Source of the DNA: Candidatus Obscuribacterales bacterium
Lineage (GTDB): Bacteria; Cyanobacteriota; Vampirovibrionia; Obscuribacterales; Obscuribacteraceae
Direction of reading: 5' to 3'
Assembly: GCA_949127735.1 (NCBI GenBank)
Contig: CASBPX010000021.1
Span: 1-55,808 of the forward strand
Length of the DNA: 55,808 bases
This document shows positions 43,250 through 52,014 of this stretch, in pieces (position 1 is the stretch's first letter; each line of letters starts with the position of its first letter). Both the position numbers and the translations under genes were made by a program. The notes under the pieces were generated by a model, which worked only from the letters and a program-made list of their open reading frames with translations, was not told the origin of the DNA and did not search any database.

Positions 43250-43423
43250 TAGATCTACTGCCCATCTAACACACTATATACCACAGGAATAACACTTTCA
43301 CCACTAATTCGGATCATCTGGGAAGGCATCTGGGTAAGGCTTTTGCTCAATACGGGTGAAAAATACAGAGCGCTGTGCATATCAATCAAGTATGCTTTTG
43401 CTTTGCACCCGACTGGAGTATTC

Positions 43424-43960
43424 ATGAAAGTTCGCGTCCAAACCGCCTGTCTGGCAAGTGCTGGTCTAGCTATTTTCACATTAGTAGTGGTGGAGCTGAC
43501 TGCCTGTACTAGTTCTAGTACTAGTAATAGTTCCACTCAGGCGCCGGTTAAAGACAACTATACGCCTATAAATTCAACTATAAATTCAAACATAAATTCA
43601 AATGCCAATCTTGCTCCCCGCCCAGCAATCTTTGAAGATGAAGTGCTGGCTGCTCAGGCCAATCATCATACTAATACTGAAGTGACCTGCACATTGCCGG
43701 TAAAGCGCATGCTGCCTCAAGATAATAAGGGCGAAAAACACGAGAAATTTATTTTGCAGATGTCTAACGGTTCCACTATTTTAGTGGCGCACAACATCAG
43801 TAGAGCACCGTTTGTGCCTATTTCTGAAGGTGATCTGGTAACCGTTCATGGAGAATATATTTGGAACCGCAAAGGTGGTGTAATTCACTGGACACATCTA
43901 AGCGATACGCCAAAACACCCCAGTGGTTATATTGATTTTGCCGGCCAGCGATACCAGTAG
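43424..43960 (+). CDS. DUF3465 family lipoprotein
   Basis: A 178-residue lipoprotein with a signal peptide and lipobox LTAC (Cys about residue 28). A Ser/Asn-rich linker (about 29-65, with INSTINSNINSN) precedes the DUF3465 domain (about 85-178): CTLPVKRMLPQDNKGEKHEKF, VAHNISRAPFVPISEGDLVTVHGEYIWN and GGVIHWTHLSDTPKHPSGYIDFAG. The function of the family is unknown. The start is ATG at 43424, with GGAG 5 bases upstream. It is divergent from the two-domain hydrolase gene. Confidence 0.9.
   Translation: MKVRVQTACLASAGLAIFTLVVVELTACTSSSTSNSSTQAPVKDNYTPINSTINSNINSNANLAPRPAIFEDEVLAAQANHHTNTEVTCTLPVKRMLPQDNKGEKHEKFILQMSNGSTILVAHNISRAPFVPISEGDLVTVHGEYIWNRKGGVIHWTHLSDTPKHPSGYIDFAGQRYQ
43567..43602 (+). 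repeat. Three 12-bp tandem repeats in the lipoprotein linker
   Basis: TATAAATTCAAC (43567-43578), TATAAATTCAAA (43579-43590) and CATAAATTCAAA (43591-43602) encode Ile-Asn-Ser-(Thr/Asn) three times in the linker of the DUF3465 lipoprotein. The unit is 12 bases, so length changes keep the frame. Confidence 0.8.
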
Positions 43961-44156
43961 AAAATACTCATAAACTATCTTGGCAGCCGCCTCCATATGT
44001 GGTGCCTGGCTTCAAAACGACCTACTTGACAGCAGCTTGGTTATCTTAGAATTTGCTCATGGAAATGTTAATAGATTTGCACAATGCTTTTCATTAGTGA
44101 GACTGGCACTTATACTCGGTGAGTGTTTCGTCCGTGGACCATTTGAGGACCATTTA

Positions 44157-44486
44157 GTGATTAAGCCTGTTCTCAGACAGATAGCCGCAGCGGCCTTTCT
44201 TACAAGTGTTGTTGCTTCCGCTGTAGCCCTGGCAGCTGACGCTGTTGCCAGTGACATTACTGAAAGTGAACCTCAATTGACATTGATTGCTGTGGCACCG
44301 GGCATCCGTCACGCTGACCCTGCCATTCAACAAGCAGTAGACTACTTGAGCAAAAGTGACAAAGCGATGGAAGTCAAGAATCGCCGTCGCAATACCAGAC
44401 CTGCTTATGACAGCAAGTTTGTGAGAAACAAGTTCAATGTAGACAAAGTTTTGATTTTAGGCGGCTCTGACATCGTACCTATGTAA
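44157..44486 (+). CDS. Small secreted hypothetical protein
   Basis: A 109-residue protein with a signal peptide (RQIAAAAFLTSVVASAVALAADA, about 7-29) and a short acidic then basic mature part (DKAMEVKNRRRNTRPAYDSKFVRNKFNVD). The start is GTG at 44157, with GAGG 8 bases upstream; longer readings to 43980 lack a ribosome site and would put the signal peptide inside. The next gene, an acyl-CoA synthetase, starts 8 bases after the stop, so they are probably co-transcribed. No family was recognised. Confidence 0.7.
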   Translation: MIKPVLRQIAAAAFLTSVVASAVALAADAVASDITESEPQLTLIAVAPGIRHADPAIQQAVDYLSKSDKAMEVKNRRRNTRPAYDSKFVRNKFNVDKVLILGGSDIVPM

Positions 44487-44494
44487 TTGCTGCC

Positions 44495-46237
44495 GTGGAC
44501 GCTAAATCACTGTCCTTTATTCAGCCACTCAGCTATGACTACGGCCATTGCAATGAGTTGTTGGGTTTTACTCTCAGCAATCATCTCGATTTAATCTGTC
44601 AGCTGCAGCCCCAAGCTGAAATGGTCATCAGTTGCCTTGAAAACAAAAGACTCACATACAGCCAATTTAAAGGCGAAACCGATCAACTGGCACGCGCACT
44701 GCTGGCTCGCGGCATTGAGCGGGGCGATCGCGTAGGCATCTGGTCTGCTAATAACTGGCGCTGGCTTACTGTTCTTTATGCCACTGCGCGTATCGGCGCT
44801 GTTCTCGTTAATATCAATCCGGCTTATCGCACTAATGAAGTTGAATATGTTCTGAGGCAGTCAGGAGTAAAGCTACTTTTCGCCATTGCTTCTAATCGCA
44901 GCAGCAATTATCTTGAAATGCTGCAAGAGTTGGCACCGCATGTCTTTAGTGGCGCATATGATACCAGTGCCGAGTTAAAAGATATTGTAGTGATGCCGGC
45001 AGTAAACATCGACGGGTCGGCTCAAGTCGCAGATTTTACAGTCAATCACTCACTATTGACTTGGAACAGTCTGCTTGAACTTTCGCCCACTGTTTCGCCT
45101 GATTTGCTGGCAGAGCGTGAGCGTAGTGTGCAATTCGATGATGCGGTCAATATTCAATACACGTCTGGAACCACTGGTTTTCCTAAAGGCGTTACTCTTT
45201 CGCACCATAATTTGCTCAACAACGCTTTTTTTGCCGCTCGCGCCATGGCGCTTGATACCACTTCCCGCTTTTGTGTGCCGATGCCTTTTTATCACTGCGG
45301 CGGCATGGTCAGCTCTGCTCTGGCTACCTTTTCAGTGGGCGGCACCCTGGTGCTTCCCGGTCCATATTTTGAAGAATTGACTGTAATGAGCGCGGTGCAG
45401 CAAGAGAAATGCACACATTTGTGCGGTGTGCCGACAATGTTCATTACTCAGCTCGAACATCCGCGATTTATAGAGCACGATTACACTTCGCTTAAGGGTG
45501 GATTTTTAGCTGGGGCACCATGCCCGGTGCAATTAATGCGACGGGTCGCCACTGAAATGCATGTGCCTGAAGTGGTGATTCTTTATGGCTTGACTGAAGT
45601 ATCGCCGCTGATGACCGCCACTACTACTACCGATTCTATGGAAATTCGCGCCACCACAGTTGGTCGCGCCATACCAGGGGTGGAAGTGAAAGTGGTGGAT
45701 GCACTGACGGGGGAGATTGTTCCCCGTGGCACTCAAGGTGAGCTTTGTTGTCGCGGTCATGGCATTATGCTTGGCTATTGGCAGAACGCCCAGGCCACGA
45801 GTGATTGTATCGACGCTGCCGGTTGGCTTCACTCGGGCGATCTGGGAGTAATGAATGCAGATGGCTATCTGCATATCACCGGCCGCAAAAAAGACATGAT
45901 TATTCGTGGTGGTGAAAATATCTACCCTCGTGAAATTGAAGAAGTTTTGCACCACCATCCGGCAGTCTCGCAAGCTCAAGTTTTTGGCTTGCCTGATGCA
46001 CGTTTAGGTGAAGAAGTAGGTCTCTGGCTAATACTTAAGAATGACGCGAAATTGTCTGAGGGTGAATTAACTGAATGGCTCAAGCAAGAAATGGCGCATT
46101 TTAAAATTCCGCGTTATGTCAGATTTGTGGATAATTTCCCGATGACAGTAACAGGCAAAGTGCAGAAGTTTGCCATGAGAGAGCAGATGGTGATTGAGCT
46201 CGGTCTGGCTTCGGCGGCAGCAATAGAGACCGCCTAG
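44495..46237 (+). CDS. Medium/long-chain fatty acid acyl-CoA synthetase (AMP-binding)
   Basis: A 580-residue adenylate-forming enzyme, a second activator of fatty acids in the window. Motifs are YTSGTTGFPKGVTLSHHNL (A3), LYGLTEVSPLMT (A5), GWLHSGDLGVMNADGY (A7), GRKKDMIIRGGENIYPREIEE (A8) and the catalytic lysine segment TVTGKVQKFAM near the C-terminus. The GGENIYPREIEE form places it in the FadD/FadK-like class, apart from the FadD15-like enzyme at 39815. The start is GTG at 44495, 8 bases past the secreted-protein gene. A pseudopilin-like gene follows after 24 bases. Confidence 0.93.
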   Translation: MDAKSLSFIQPLSYDYGHCNELLGFTLSNHLDLICQLQPQAEMVISCLENKRLTYSQFKGETDQLARALLARGIERGDRVGIWSANNWRWLTVLYATARIGAVLVNINPAYRTNEVEYVLRQSGVKLLFAIASNRSSNYLEMLQELAPHVFSGAYDTSAELKDIVVMPAVNIDGSAQVADFTVNHSLLTWNSLLELSPTVSPDLLAERERSVQFDDAVNIQYTSGTTGFPKGVTLSHHNLLNNAFFAARAMALDTTSRFCVPMPFYHCGGMVSSALATFSVGGTLVLPGPYFEELTVMSAVQQEKCTHLCGVPTMFITQLEHPRFIEHDYTSLKGGFLAGAPCPVQLMRRVATEMHVPEVVILYGLTEVSPLMTATTTTDSMEIRATTVGRAIPGVEVKVVDALTGEIVPRGTQGELCCRGHGIMLGYWQNAQATSDCIDAAGWLHSGDLGVMNADGYLHITGRKKDMIIRGGENIYPREIEEVLHHHPAVSQAQVFGLPDARLGEEVGLWLILKNDAKLSEGELTEWLKQEMAHFKIPRYVRFVDNFPMTVTGKVQKFAMREQMVIELGLASAAAIETA

Positions 46238-46261
46238 ACATGCACTATACTGTTGATATAA

Positions 46262-46732
46262 ATGTCTAATTCACAGCCACCAAATACAAATCGACGCAAA
46301 CCGAAAAATGTCATTCTAGCTTGGCCGCTTATTCGCAAGCTAGAAAGTCTGGCCTTTCTAGCAATGTTTATCGCTGTGCCGTTTTTTGGTTATCGAGTGG
46401 TCGATTACACCACTCGCCACCTGGCTTTAAACAATGCTGCTCACGATTTGGTCAAAGACATTCGCAAAGTCAAACAATTGGCCACACAGCTCGAAACGGC
46501 TATTACAGTCGAGTCGGTACCTCCAGTGGAAGGCATACCCGCCTCATACATCATTAAAACAGAGCGGAAGACTTTGGAAGAGGTGCTCTTGCCGCCAGGG
46601 GTGACAATGATTGGCGGCATTACATTTTCTAAAGAGGGTTTGCCCAGTCATCCTTCAACTTTCGACGTGCACATGGATGTTCGCTCTTTGGCTGTGGACA
46701 TTGACGGGAACGGCATCGTCACCCTGCCGTGA
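46262..46732 (+). CDS. Membrane-anchored pseudopilin-like (GspH/FimT-like) protein
   Basis: A 156-residue protein with one N-terminal hydrophobic helix (about 28-48) followed by an amphipathic helix (LNNAAHDLVKDIRKVKQLATQLE), then a beta-rich end (GGITFSKEGLPSHPSTFDVHM, VDIDGNGIVTLP). The arrangement resembles type II pseudopilins such as GspH/FimT, but there is no clear prepilin cleavage site (Gly-Phe-Thr before the helix). It may instead be a non-processed relative. Start ATG 46262 has no ribosome site; a TATACT lies a short way upstream. Confidence 0.65.
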   Translation: MSNSQPPNTNRRKPKNVILAWPLIRKLESLAFLAMFIAVPFFGYRVVDYTTRHLALNNAAHDLVKDIRKVKQLATQLETAITVESVPPVEGIPASYIIKTERKTLEEVLLPPGVTMIGGITFSKEGLPSHPSTFDVHMDVRSLAVDIDGNGIVTLP

Positions 46733-46852
46733 ACGGCTGACTGCCTGTCTTCAAAATAGGTTTTCGCTGGAACATTTAGGCAATCGCCGTTGTCTTTTAT
46801 ATTCAGACATCACCACAGACAATGCCACCGGCAACACCATAGGGTTCAAATC

Positions 46853-47398
46853 ATGTTAAGTATCCGTACATCATTGTGCAGAAAATTGCCTCTGCTATTG
46901 GCATTCGCGGCAGTTTCGTTTTCTATTATTGTTCCGGCACCAGCTGCTGACGCGAAATCGGGCGATATCACAATAGAAACTGGCAAAGGCGAAGCCTTCG
47001 AGGTTAAACATAATTTGTTTGGCCAGCGTAGTTTTGCTGTTCAGGATCGCCTGGGCAATAAAATCGCAAATGAGAAGGGCTTATTTGGTAACAGCAAAGT
47101 CGAAGTTGGTTTACTCGGTAACGAGTATGAGCGCAAGAAAAATATCGTCGGCAGCAAGTCGATTAAAGCAAGCGATATGTTTGGTGACAAAATCGAAAGC
47201 AAGCGCAGCTGGTTCGGTCTGGGAAGGCGCAAAACCACCATCAATTTGTCAGGCACTACCGGCTTAATCAATCAAGCCCTCTCCAAAAGAAAGGATGCAG
47301 AACCACCAGCTGTTGCAGGCAAGACCGAGCTGGATGGTCCAGCTGATATCACTAATGCCTTCCCATCGTCTGTTGACTTAAATGCTCCTCAGCCTTAG
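46853..47398 (+). CDS. Secreted protein with short glycine-containing repeats
   Basis: A 181-residue protein with a signal peptide (about 1-32, ending ADA). Residues about 35-125 are a chain of short beta-like units with recurring (L/M)FG or LLG motifs: HNLFGQRSF, KGLFGNSKV, GLLGNEYER, NIVGSKSI, DMFGDKIES and SWFGLGRRK. The tail is proline-rich. The repeats suggest a beta-solenoid or a surface protein; no family was recognised. The start is ATG at 46853, with AGGG 8 bases upstream. A good terminator begins at the stop codon. Confidence 0.75.
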   Translation: MLSIRTSLCRKLPLLLAFAAVSFSIIVPAPAADAKSGDITIETGKGEAFEVKHNLFGQRSFAVQDRLGNKIANEKGLFGNSKVEVGLLGNEYERKKNIVGSKSIKASDMFGDKIESKRSWFGLGRRKTTINLSGTTGLINQALSKRKDAEPPAVAGKTELDGPADITNAFPSSVDLNAPQP

Positions 47399-47422
47399 AG
47401 ATCGATTTTATTTTCGATCTCT
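47397..47422 (+). terminator. Rho-independent terminator
   Basis: AGAGATCGA (47397-47405) and TCGATCTCT (47414-47422) form a 9-bp stem with an 8-base loop, followed by TTTCT. It starts one base after the first base of the stop codon of the secreted protein gene, so it ends that transcript. Confidence 0.75.
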
Positions 47423-47544
47423 TTTCTAGTTCTGTTTAAACTAGATACTACCTTGCCGACAGTGCACAGATTCAGGCTGTAAGCGGTCCGGAACTTCTAC
47501 TCTGCTTTTCAGTCGTAATGTTCGTCAACAAGGTGGTCATCAGG

Positions 47545-47928
47545 ATGGAAGATGAAATTCAAAATATGCAAAATATGCATAACCTACAGAAAGTTGACTC
47601 TGCAGCAGCTACAACTCCCATTTCACTAGAAAATCTTGAGAATGATTTCGGTTGTGAAACCGATGAGTTAATTGCCCTGTTTTGTGATGGCGCCAGCGTA
47701 GAGCTGGAAAAAGTCAAAGCCGCTGCGGAGGCCGAAAACCTCGAACGCCTGTTGCACAATGCTCGCGGCCTACGTGCTGTGTGTGAGTCAGTCTATGTAC
47801 GTGATATGGGCAAAACTTGCTCAGAAATTGAGCAAGCGGGTACTAATTCTCAGTGGTCGCAAGTCAAGGTTTTAATTGAAAGACTTGAAGCGGAATTTTC
47901 CCTGGTGCAATTGCACCATCAGAAATAA
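47545..47928 (+). CDS. Free-standing Hpt (histidine phosphotransfer) domain protein
   Basis: A 127-residue protein with a flexible Met/Gln-rich N-terminus and an Hpt four-helix bundle (about 30-125). The phospho-accepting histidine is His71 in LLHNARGLRAVCES, where the usual HxxKG lysine is arginine. Hpt proteins relay phosphate between response regulators; no histidine kinase is adjacent. SixA about 10 kb upstream could dephosphorylate such a protein (speculative). The start is ATG at 47545, with AAGGTGG 8 bases upstream. The stop abuts the convergent gene at 47929. Confidence 0.85.
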   Translation: MEDEIQNMQNMHNLQKVDSAAATTPISLENLENDFGCETDELIALFCDGASVELEKVKAAAEAENLERLLHNARGLRAVCESVYVRDMGKTCSEIEQAGTNSQWSQVKVLIERLEAEFSLVQLHHQK

Positions 47929-48156
47929 TTATTTCGGAGTTACCGCTCCACCAGTGTATGCATAAATTAGCAACATGCGGCCGCCATGCGGGCCCACAGT
48001 GAGCGCAGTCATGCTGGTGAGCTGATAGCGATAGTTTGAGTGTTCAATAATAGAAGCCGAAACGTCGTCGGCTGGGCAAATTTCTTGTACCACCATTGTT
48101 GGTGACTTAATGAATTTCTTTAGCTTAAGATCGGCTATATCTGTGAGTTTTGGCAT
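47929..48156 (-). CDS. Small hypothetical protein
   Basis: A 75-residue soluble protein, no family recognised. It contains a helical N-terminus (TDIADLKLKKFIKSP) and a beta-like C-terminal half (NYRYQLTSMTALTVGPHGGRMLLIYAYTGG). A good ribosome site GAGGAAA lies about 7 bases before ATG 48156, which makes it real. It converges with the Hpt gene, stop to stop without a spacer, and lies 30 bases from the HbpS-like gene on the same strand, so it may be its operon partner. Confidence 0.7.
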   Translation of the reverse strand: MPKLTDIADLKLKKFIKSPTMVVQEICPADDVSASIIEHSNYRYQLTSMTALTVGPHGGRMLLIYAYTGGAVTPK

Positions 48157-48186
48157 AATTTATTTCCTCAAAGAAAAAGTTGTTGA

Positions 48187-48582
48187 TTAAAAAACTGCTG
48201 CGCCCGCTTCGGCAACTGCATGGTCCTGTTCTCCGGAACCGCCGCTAACACCAATCGCACCTACGACTTTACCGTCTTTTTTCAATGGAATGCCGCCGGC
48301 AAAAATCATCACTTTGCCGTCGTTCGAAGCATGAATTCCGAAAAATTGTCCACCTGATTGGCTGTGAGTGGCCAGATCTTTAGTAGTGATGTCAAAAGCG
48401 CGGGCAGTGAAGGCCTTTTTGATGGAAATATCAATGCTACCGAGCCAGGCATTGTCCATGCGCACATGAGCCACGAGGTTGCCTCCACCATCGGCCACGG
48501 CAATATTCATTGGTTGTCCAAGCTCAAGGGCTTTCTTCTCAGCAGCAGCAATGACCTTTCTGGCAGATTCAAGTGTGACCAT
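48187..48582 (-). CDS. HbpS/GlcG family heme-binding-like protein
   Basis: A 131-residue protein of the DUF336 (PF03928) family that includes Streptomyces HbpS, a heme-binding redox sensor partner, and GlcG. The pattern is ESARKVIAAAEKKALELG, NIAVADGGGNLVAHVRMDNA, then GGIPLKKDGKVVGAIGVSGGSGEQDHAVAEA. Cytoplasmic here, with no signal peptide. The start is ATG at 48582, with AGAGG 6 bases upstream; a longer reading to 48609 lacks a site. It is divergent from the HExxH peptidase gene and may form an operon with the small gene at 47929. Confidence 0.9.
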   Translation of the reverse strand: MVTLESARKVIAAAEKKALELGQPMNIAVADGGGNLVAHVRMDNAWLGSIDISIKKAFTARAFDITTKDLATHSQSGGQFFGIHASNDGKVMIFAGGIPLKKDGKVVGAIGVSGGSGEQDHAVAEAGAAVF

Positions 48583-48791
48583 ATACGCCTCTTGTAAATA
48601 ACAATTCAAATAGTTGACCCCTTAAAAGGTACGCTAAGCCGGCAGATTTTTCCATGCTTGAGCTGCAACGGGCCTCGAGGGGCCCACCTGCGGCTTTTGA
48701 CAGATTTATGAAACTTAGCTTGAGCATTTTGTTTAAACAAACATTCCTGTTGAAAACTTCTACACTAGTAGAAGACGTTGATGGTGAACCG

Positions 48792-49751
48792 ATGACTTTT
48801 GCCAAAACTTTAGCCGCTATGGCCTTTGTCGCAATAGGTTTCTTATGTTTTTCGCCACTTACCGAAGCGGGCGGCCAGTCGACCTATGATTCTCCACCAC
48901 CAGCTGCATCACAAATTCCTTTTAGATACGGTACTGATAGAGTAATTGTAGTGATCGACGGCAGCGTCAATATTCGCAGATCAGATTTGAAGGCTTACGT
49001 TGATGATGCTGCTCAGGCAGTGATTCAAATTTATGGCCGCCTGCCTGTGCCTTTGACCATCGTGCGGGTTGAAGTAACAAACGGCAATCGGGTGGGCTTT
49101 GCCACCAGCACTTATATCGATGAAAGCGAGTATGGCTTGATTGAGCTCTCTCTGGGGCGTGATACCAGCAGGGCTTCGTTGAACAAAAGCTGGACTCTGA
49201 CACATGAACTATTGCATTTGGGTTTCCCGATTGTAGAGAAATCTAAGCGCTGGTTGGCGGAGGGCATTGCCACTTATGAAGAGCCAATTGCTCGTGTGCG
49301 CACTGGTATGACCAGCCCCGAGGAGATGTGGGCAGACCTGATTAAAAATGCACCCTCCGGATTACCGCAAAGTGACCAGGGTTTAAATTATACGCGCTCA
49401 TGGGGCCGCGTTTACTGGGGCGGAGCGCTTTATTGTTTGCTGGCCGATATTGAAATTCGCAAACAAACCAAAAATAAATTTGGCCTTGAGCATGCTCTAC
49501 GTGGTATCGCTCGCAGTGGCGGTACCGCTGCTTCTGATTGGAACGCACGGCAGGCTATTGATGCCGGAGATCAGGCGCTTAACTTAACCGTGTTGCAAGA
49601 TCTCTATACTAAGATGGCTCTCAATCCGGGGTCTATTGATTTGCATCAGTTGTGGAATCAGCTGGGCATAAAAGAAAGTAATGGTGATATCAGTTTTGAT
49701 GATTCAGCGCCGCTAGCGTCAATTCGCAAAGCCATTGAGAACGGCTCTTGA
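48792..49751 (+). CDS. Secreted HExxH metallopeptidase
   Basis: A 319-residue exported peptidase: signal peptide (about 1-26) and a domain with HELLHLGF (His138, Glu139, His142) and downstream Glu157 in WLAEGIATYEE, the gluzincin zinc-site layout. It is related in layout to the 498-residue TPR metalloprotease at 28877, but without TPRs. It resembles M61-like or DUF1570-like peptidases; the substrate is unknown. The start is ATG at 48792; an open frame reaches 48654, but the signal peptide places the start at or near 48792. It is convergent with the hydrolase gene. Confidence 0.85.
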   Translation: MTFAKTLAAMAFVAIGFLCFSPLTEAGGQSTYDSPPPAASQIPFRYGTDRVIVVIDGSVNIRRSDLKAYVDDAAQAVIQIYGRLPVPLTIVRVEVTNGNRVGFATSTYIDESEYGLIELSLGRDTSRASLNKSWTLTHELLHLGFPIVEKSKRWLAEGIATYEEPIARVRTGMTSPEEMWADLIKNAPSGLPQSDQGLNYTRSWGRVYWGGALYCLLADIEIRKQTKNKFGLEHALRGIARSGGTAASDWNARQAIDAGDQALNLTVLQDLYTKMALNPGSIDLHQLWNQLGIKESNGDISFDDSAPLASIRKAIENGS

Positions 49752-49767
49752 ATAATAATTCAATTAA

Positions 49768-50628
49768 TTACATCAAGTCGTCTAGCACTTGAGACAAATG
49801 TCGGTGCAACAGAAAGTGGCCTTGTTCTGGTACTATCTTTAAAGTCGCATTTTGAATGCGCTCAGCCAAATAATCAGTCATTGCTCGGGGGCAAAGGCTA
49901 TCATCTGCGCCTTGCCAGAGAGTGATATCACTTATAATATTCTCCACAGCAAATTGCCAGTCGTTCGCATAAGCATTGTAATCATCAACCACGCCCCAGC
50001 CTCCCTGACTGGTTGATTCAATAATGAAATGCGATGCTTCATAGTCGGTCATTGGTGCGATGATCGCGCGATCACACGATGACACTTCGCTCAGCAATAT
50101 TTTTTTCACCATTGCGGGTGGAAGTTTTCCGCCAAGGCTCACTATCAAGGCCAGGAGCCATTGTAGATAAGGCGGGCAGCAAAGCAAAAACCGGTCTGTC
50201 CACATGCCCAGATCGTTTAGACTGACAGGAGAAATCAGTGGAGACGCACCGCCTACGGTGGCGATTTTGCTAAACCGCTCAGGTATTTTGTACGCGCAGG
50301 CATAAGCATAAGAGCCGCCCAGCGACCAGGCAAGCAGTGGCAATCGGTCGATAGAAAGCTGATTGAGTAAACACTGCACGTCACTTGCCCAATCAAGCAT
50401 AGTGCGGTGGCGACTCAAAGAAGAAATGCCGATTCCAGGCCGGTCTGGGGCAATTATTTTGACTGCCCGTTCCTGGCAATATTGATGTGCAAAGGCGATA
50501 TCAAGCCGGCTGCTGACGCCACCGTGAAAATATAGAAGTGGCTTTCCCTCGCCGTCTCCGTATTGCGCGTAACCAAGGGTACGACCGTCAGGCAAGGCGA
50601 TTGTATGATCGCGGTCTACTGATTCCAT
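49768..50628 (-). CDS. Alpha/beta hydrolase
   Basis: A 286-residue hydrolase. The oxyanion region is YFHGGVSSRLD (33-43), the nucleophile is Ser102 in LLAWSLGGS (A-x-S-x-G form), an acid Asp is near WQGADDSLCP, and the histidine is near residue 271 in EQGHFLLHRH. The substrate is unknown; small esters or epoxides are typical of the family. The start is ATG at 50628, 7 bases from the preceding gene's stop on the same strand, so it is co-transcribed with the DUF2156 gene. Confidence 0.92.
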   Translation of the reverse strand: MESVDRDHTIALPDGRTLGYAQYGDGEGKPLLYFHGGVSSRLDIAFAHQYCQERAVKIIAPDRPGIGISSLSRHRTMLDWASDVQCLLNQLSIDRLPLLAWSLGGSYAYACAYKIPERFSKIATVGGASPLISPVSLNDLGMWTDRFLLCCPPYLQWLLALIVSLGGKLPPAMVKKILLSEVSSCDRAIIAPMTDYEASHFIIESTSQGGWGVVDDYNAYANDWQFAVENIISDITLWQGADDSLCPRAMTDYLAERIQNATLKIVPEQGHFLLHRHLSQVLDDLM

Positions 50629-50634
50629 TGAGTG

Positions 50635-51849
50635 CTACTGCTGCCGGTCGGCCGATTGGTCACTGCTTTTAATCGATTGCCATTTAGCAGTAACCGCTTT
50701 GCCCATGTGAGAGATAATTTGTTTGATTGGATGGAAACCAAGCACGCTGTACACATTGTAGATGCGTACCAGTAAAAAACGAGTTTTCATGCAGCAATAA
50801 ACTTTTTCTTCCCGAGCACCAGGCATCTCTGGCCTGTATTTGCTCTTATGACGGTAGAGATTTTTAAAATTGTAGAGAAAATTTGCTTTCTCAAATGAAT
50901 ATTTGAAGTGTGCCGAAAGCAGTTTGCTGTGGTGAAACTCCTCTGTATCATTGACTTTAGCCAGGGGTGAAAGACCAAGAGAAATCTCTTTTTTACCCTC
51001 TGCCTTAAAGATATCGAGAGCTTCAAGCAAAATAAAATCAACTACCGAGTACGAGCGATCTAAATTGCTGCGCAGGTGATTGGCAATGTAGCCCATCACT
51101 TCACCATCAGCATACATCGGATCAAAAATTACAAAACCGACTATTTCTTTGTCTTTGATAGCCACAAATTTGCGCACGTCAATTTCATCTACATAAACGA
51201 TCGGACGCACAATGAATTGCATTTCACTGTCGCTCATTACTTTCTGCTTCATCCAGTCTTCGCTGATTTTACGAAATGCCTGGCGCATTTCAGCATCAGA
51301 AGACAGTACTTCAACACAGGTGAGATTATCTTTTTTAGCGTTGTTGCGCGCTTGTCGCAATGCCTGTTTTTTGTTGCCGGTAAGAGTGAAATTCTGAACG
51401 TCAATAAAAGTTTCGACCCCAAGCTCGTTAACACAAAATCCGCGGTCATTAAGAGCAGTGGCCGTGTCTTTAGAGGCATGGAGAAAAATTGGATCTTTTT
51501 TGTCTTTTAGAAAAGCGTCAAGAAAAGCCGGCAAACTTTCTTTGCTGCAGATGGGATCGGCCAGCACACAGACTGAGTCAGCACTGTCAGTCAGCGGCGT
51601 GTAAGCGCAATATCCCAGTTCGTCATCCATAAAATATTGCAAACCGGCTTGCAGAGACGAATATGCCAGCGACCCCCGGCCAAATTGTTTGAGCTGGTCG
51701 ATGCGAAAGGCCGCAGTTTGTGTGCCGTTATTTAGCGACTTGACTGAGGTTTGCAGCGCTTCTTGCTTTGTGGTCATGGATTGATTTTGACTGGTCAGAG
51801 CTTTTTTATCGAGCTTTTTGGCCTTCTCTTTAGCATTGGGAGTGTCCAT
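50635..51849 (-). CDS. DUF2156 / phosphatidylglycerol lysyltransferase C-terminal-like protein
   Basis: A 404-residue soluble protein with a lysine- and glutamine-rich, probably disordered N-terminus (1-50), then the MprF-type aminoacyltransferase fold (about 55-350): FGRGSLAYSSLQAGLQYFMDDELGYCAY, RQARNNAKK, DWMKQKV and ILLEALDIFKAEGKKEISLGLSP. The full MprF flippase domain is absent. Family members transfer amino acids or acyl groups to lipids or peptides. The start is ATG at 51849. It is first in an operon with the alpha/beta hydrolase; a joint role in lipid or peptide modification is plausible but unproven. Confidence 0.88.
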   Translation of the reverse strand: MDTPNAKEKAKKLDKKALTSQNQSMTTKQEALQTSVKSLNNGTQTAAFRIDQLKQFGRGSLAYSSLQAGLQYFMDDELGYCAYTPLTDSADSVCVLADPICSKESLPAFLDAFLKDKKDPIFLHASKDTATALNDRGFCVNELGVETFIDVQNFTLTGNKKQALRQARNNAKKDNLTCVEVLSSDAEMRQAFRKISEDWMKQKVMSDSEMQFIVRPIVYVDEIDVRKFVAIKDKEIVGFVIFDPMYADGEVMGYIANHLRSNLDRSYSVVDFILLEALDIFKAEGKKEISLGLSPLAKVNDTEEFHHSKLLSAHFKYSFEKANFLYNFKNLYRHKSKYRPEMPGAREEKVYCCMKTRFLLVRIYNVYSVLGFHPIKQIISHMGKAVTAKWQSIKSSDQSADRQQ

Positions 51850-51933
51850 GTTAAAACCTCAAAGCGGCGGCAATCGGCCTCATTCTATCCGAAATCTGGC
51901 TAAACCGTGGCGCTTGAATGGAGTCGAAAAATT

Positions 51934-51984
51934 GAAATTTCCTACTTAAAGAAAAACTCGAAGTTTTTCTTTAAAGCACTTTTG
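51934..51984 (-). repeat. 51-bp dispersed repeat with hairpin, copy 2 (likely rhodanese terminator)
   Basis: AAAGAAAAACT (51948-51958) and AGTTTTTCTTT (51962-51972) form an 11-bp stem with a 3-base loop (CGA). The 51-base segment matches the one at 23147-23197 at 43 of 51 positions, including the flanking TTCCT and TTTAAAGCACTTT. It lies 31 bases past the rhodanese stop in the 165-base gap before the DUF2156 gene, as the first copy lies past ackA. Confidence 0.7.
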
Positions 51985-52014
51985 CTGCAAAAAATTATTC
52001 CCTGCCATTGAGCG

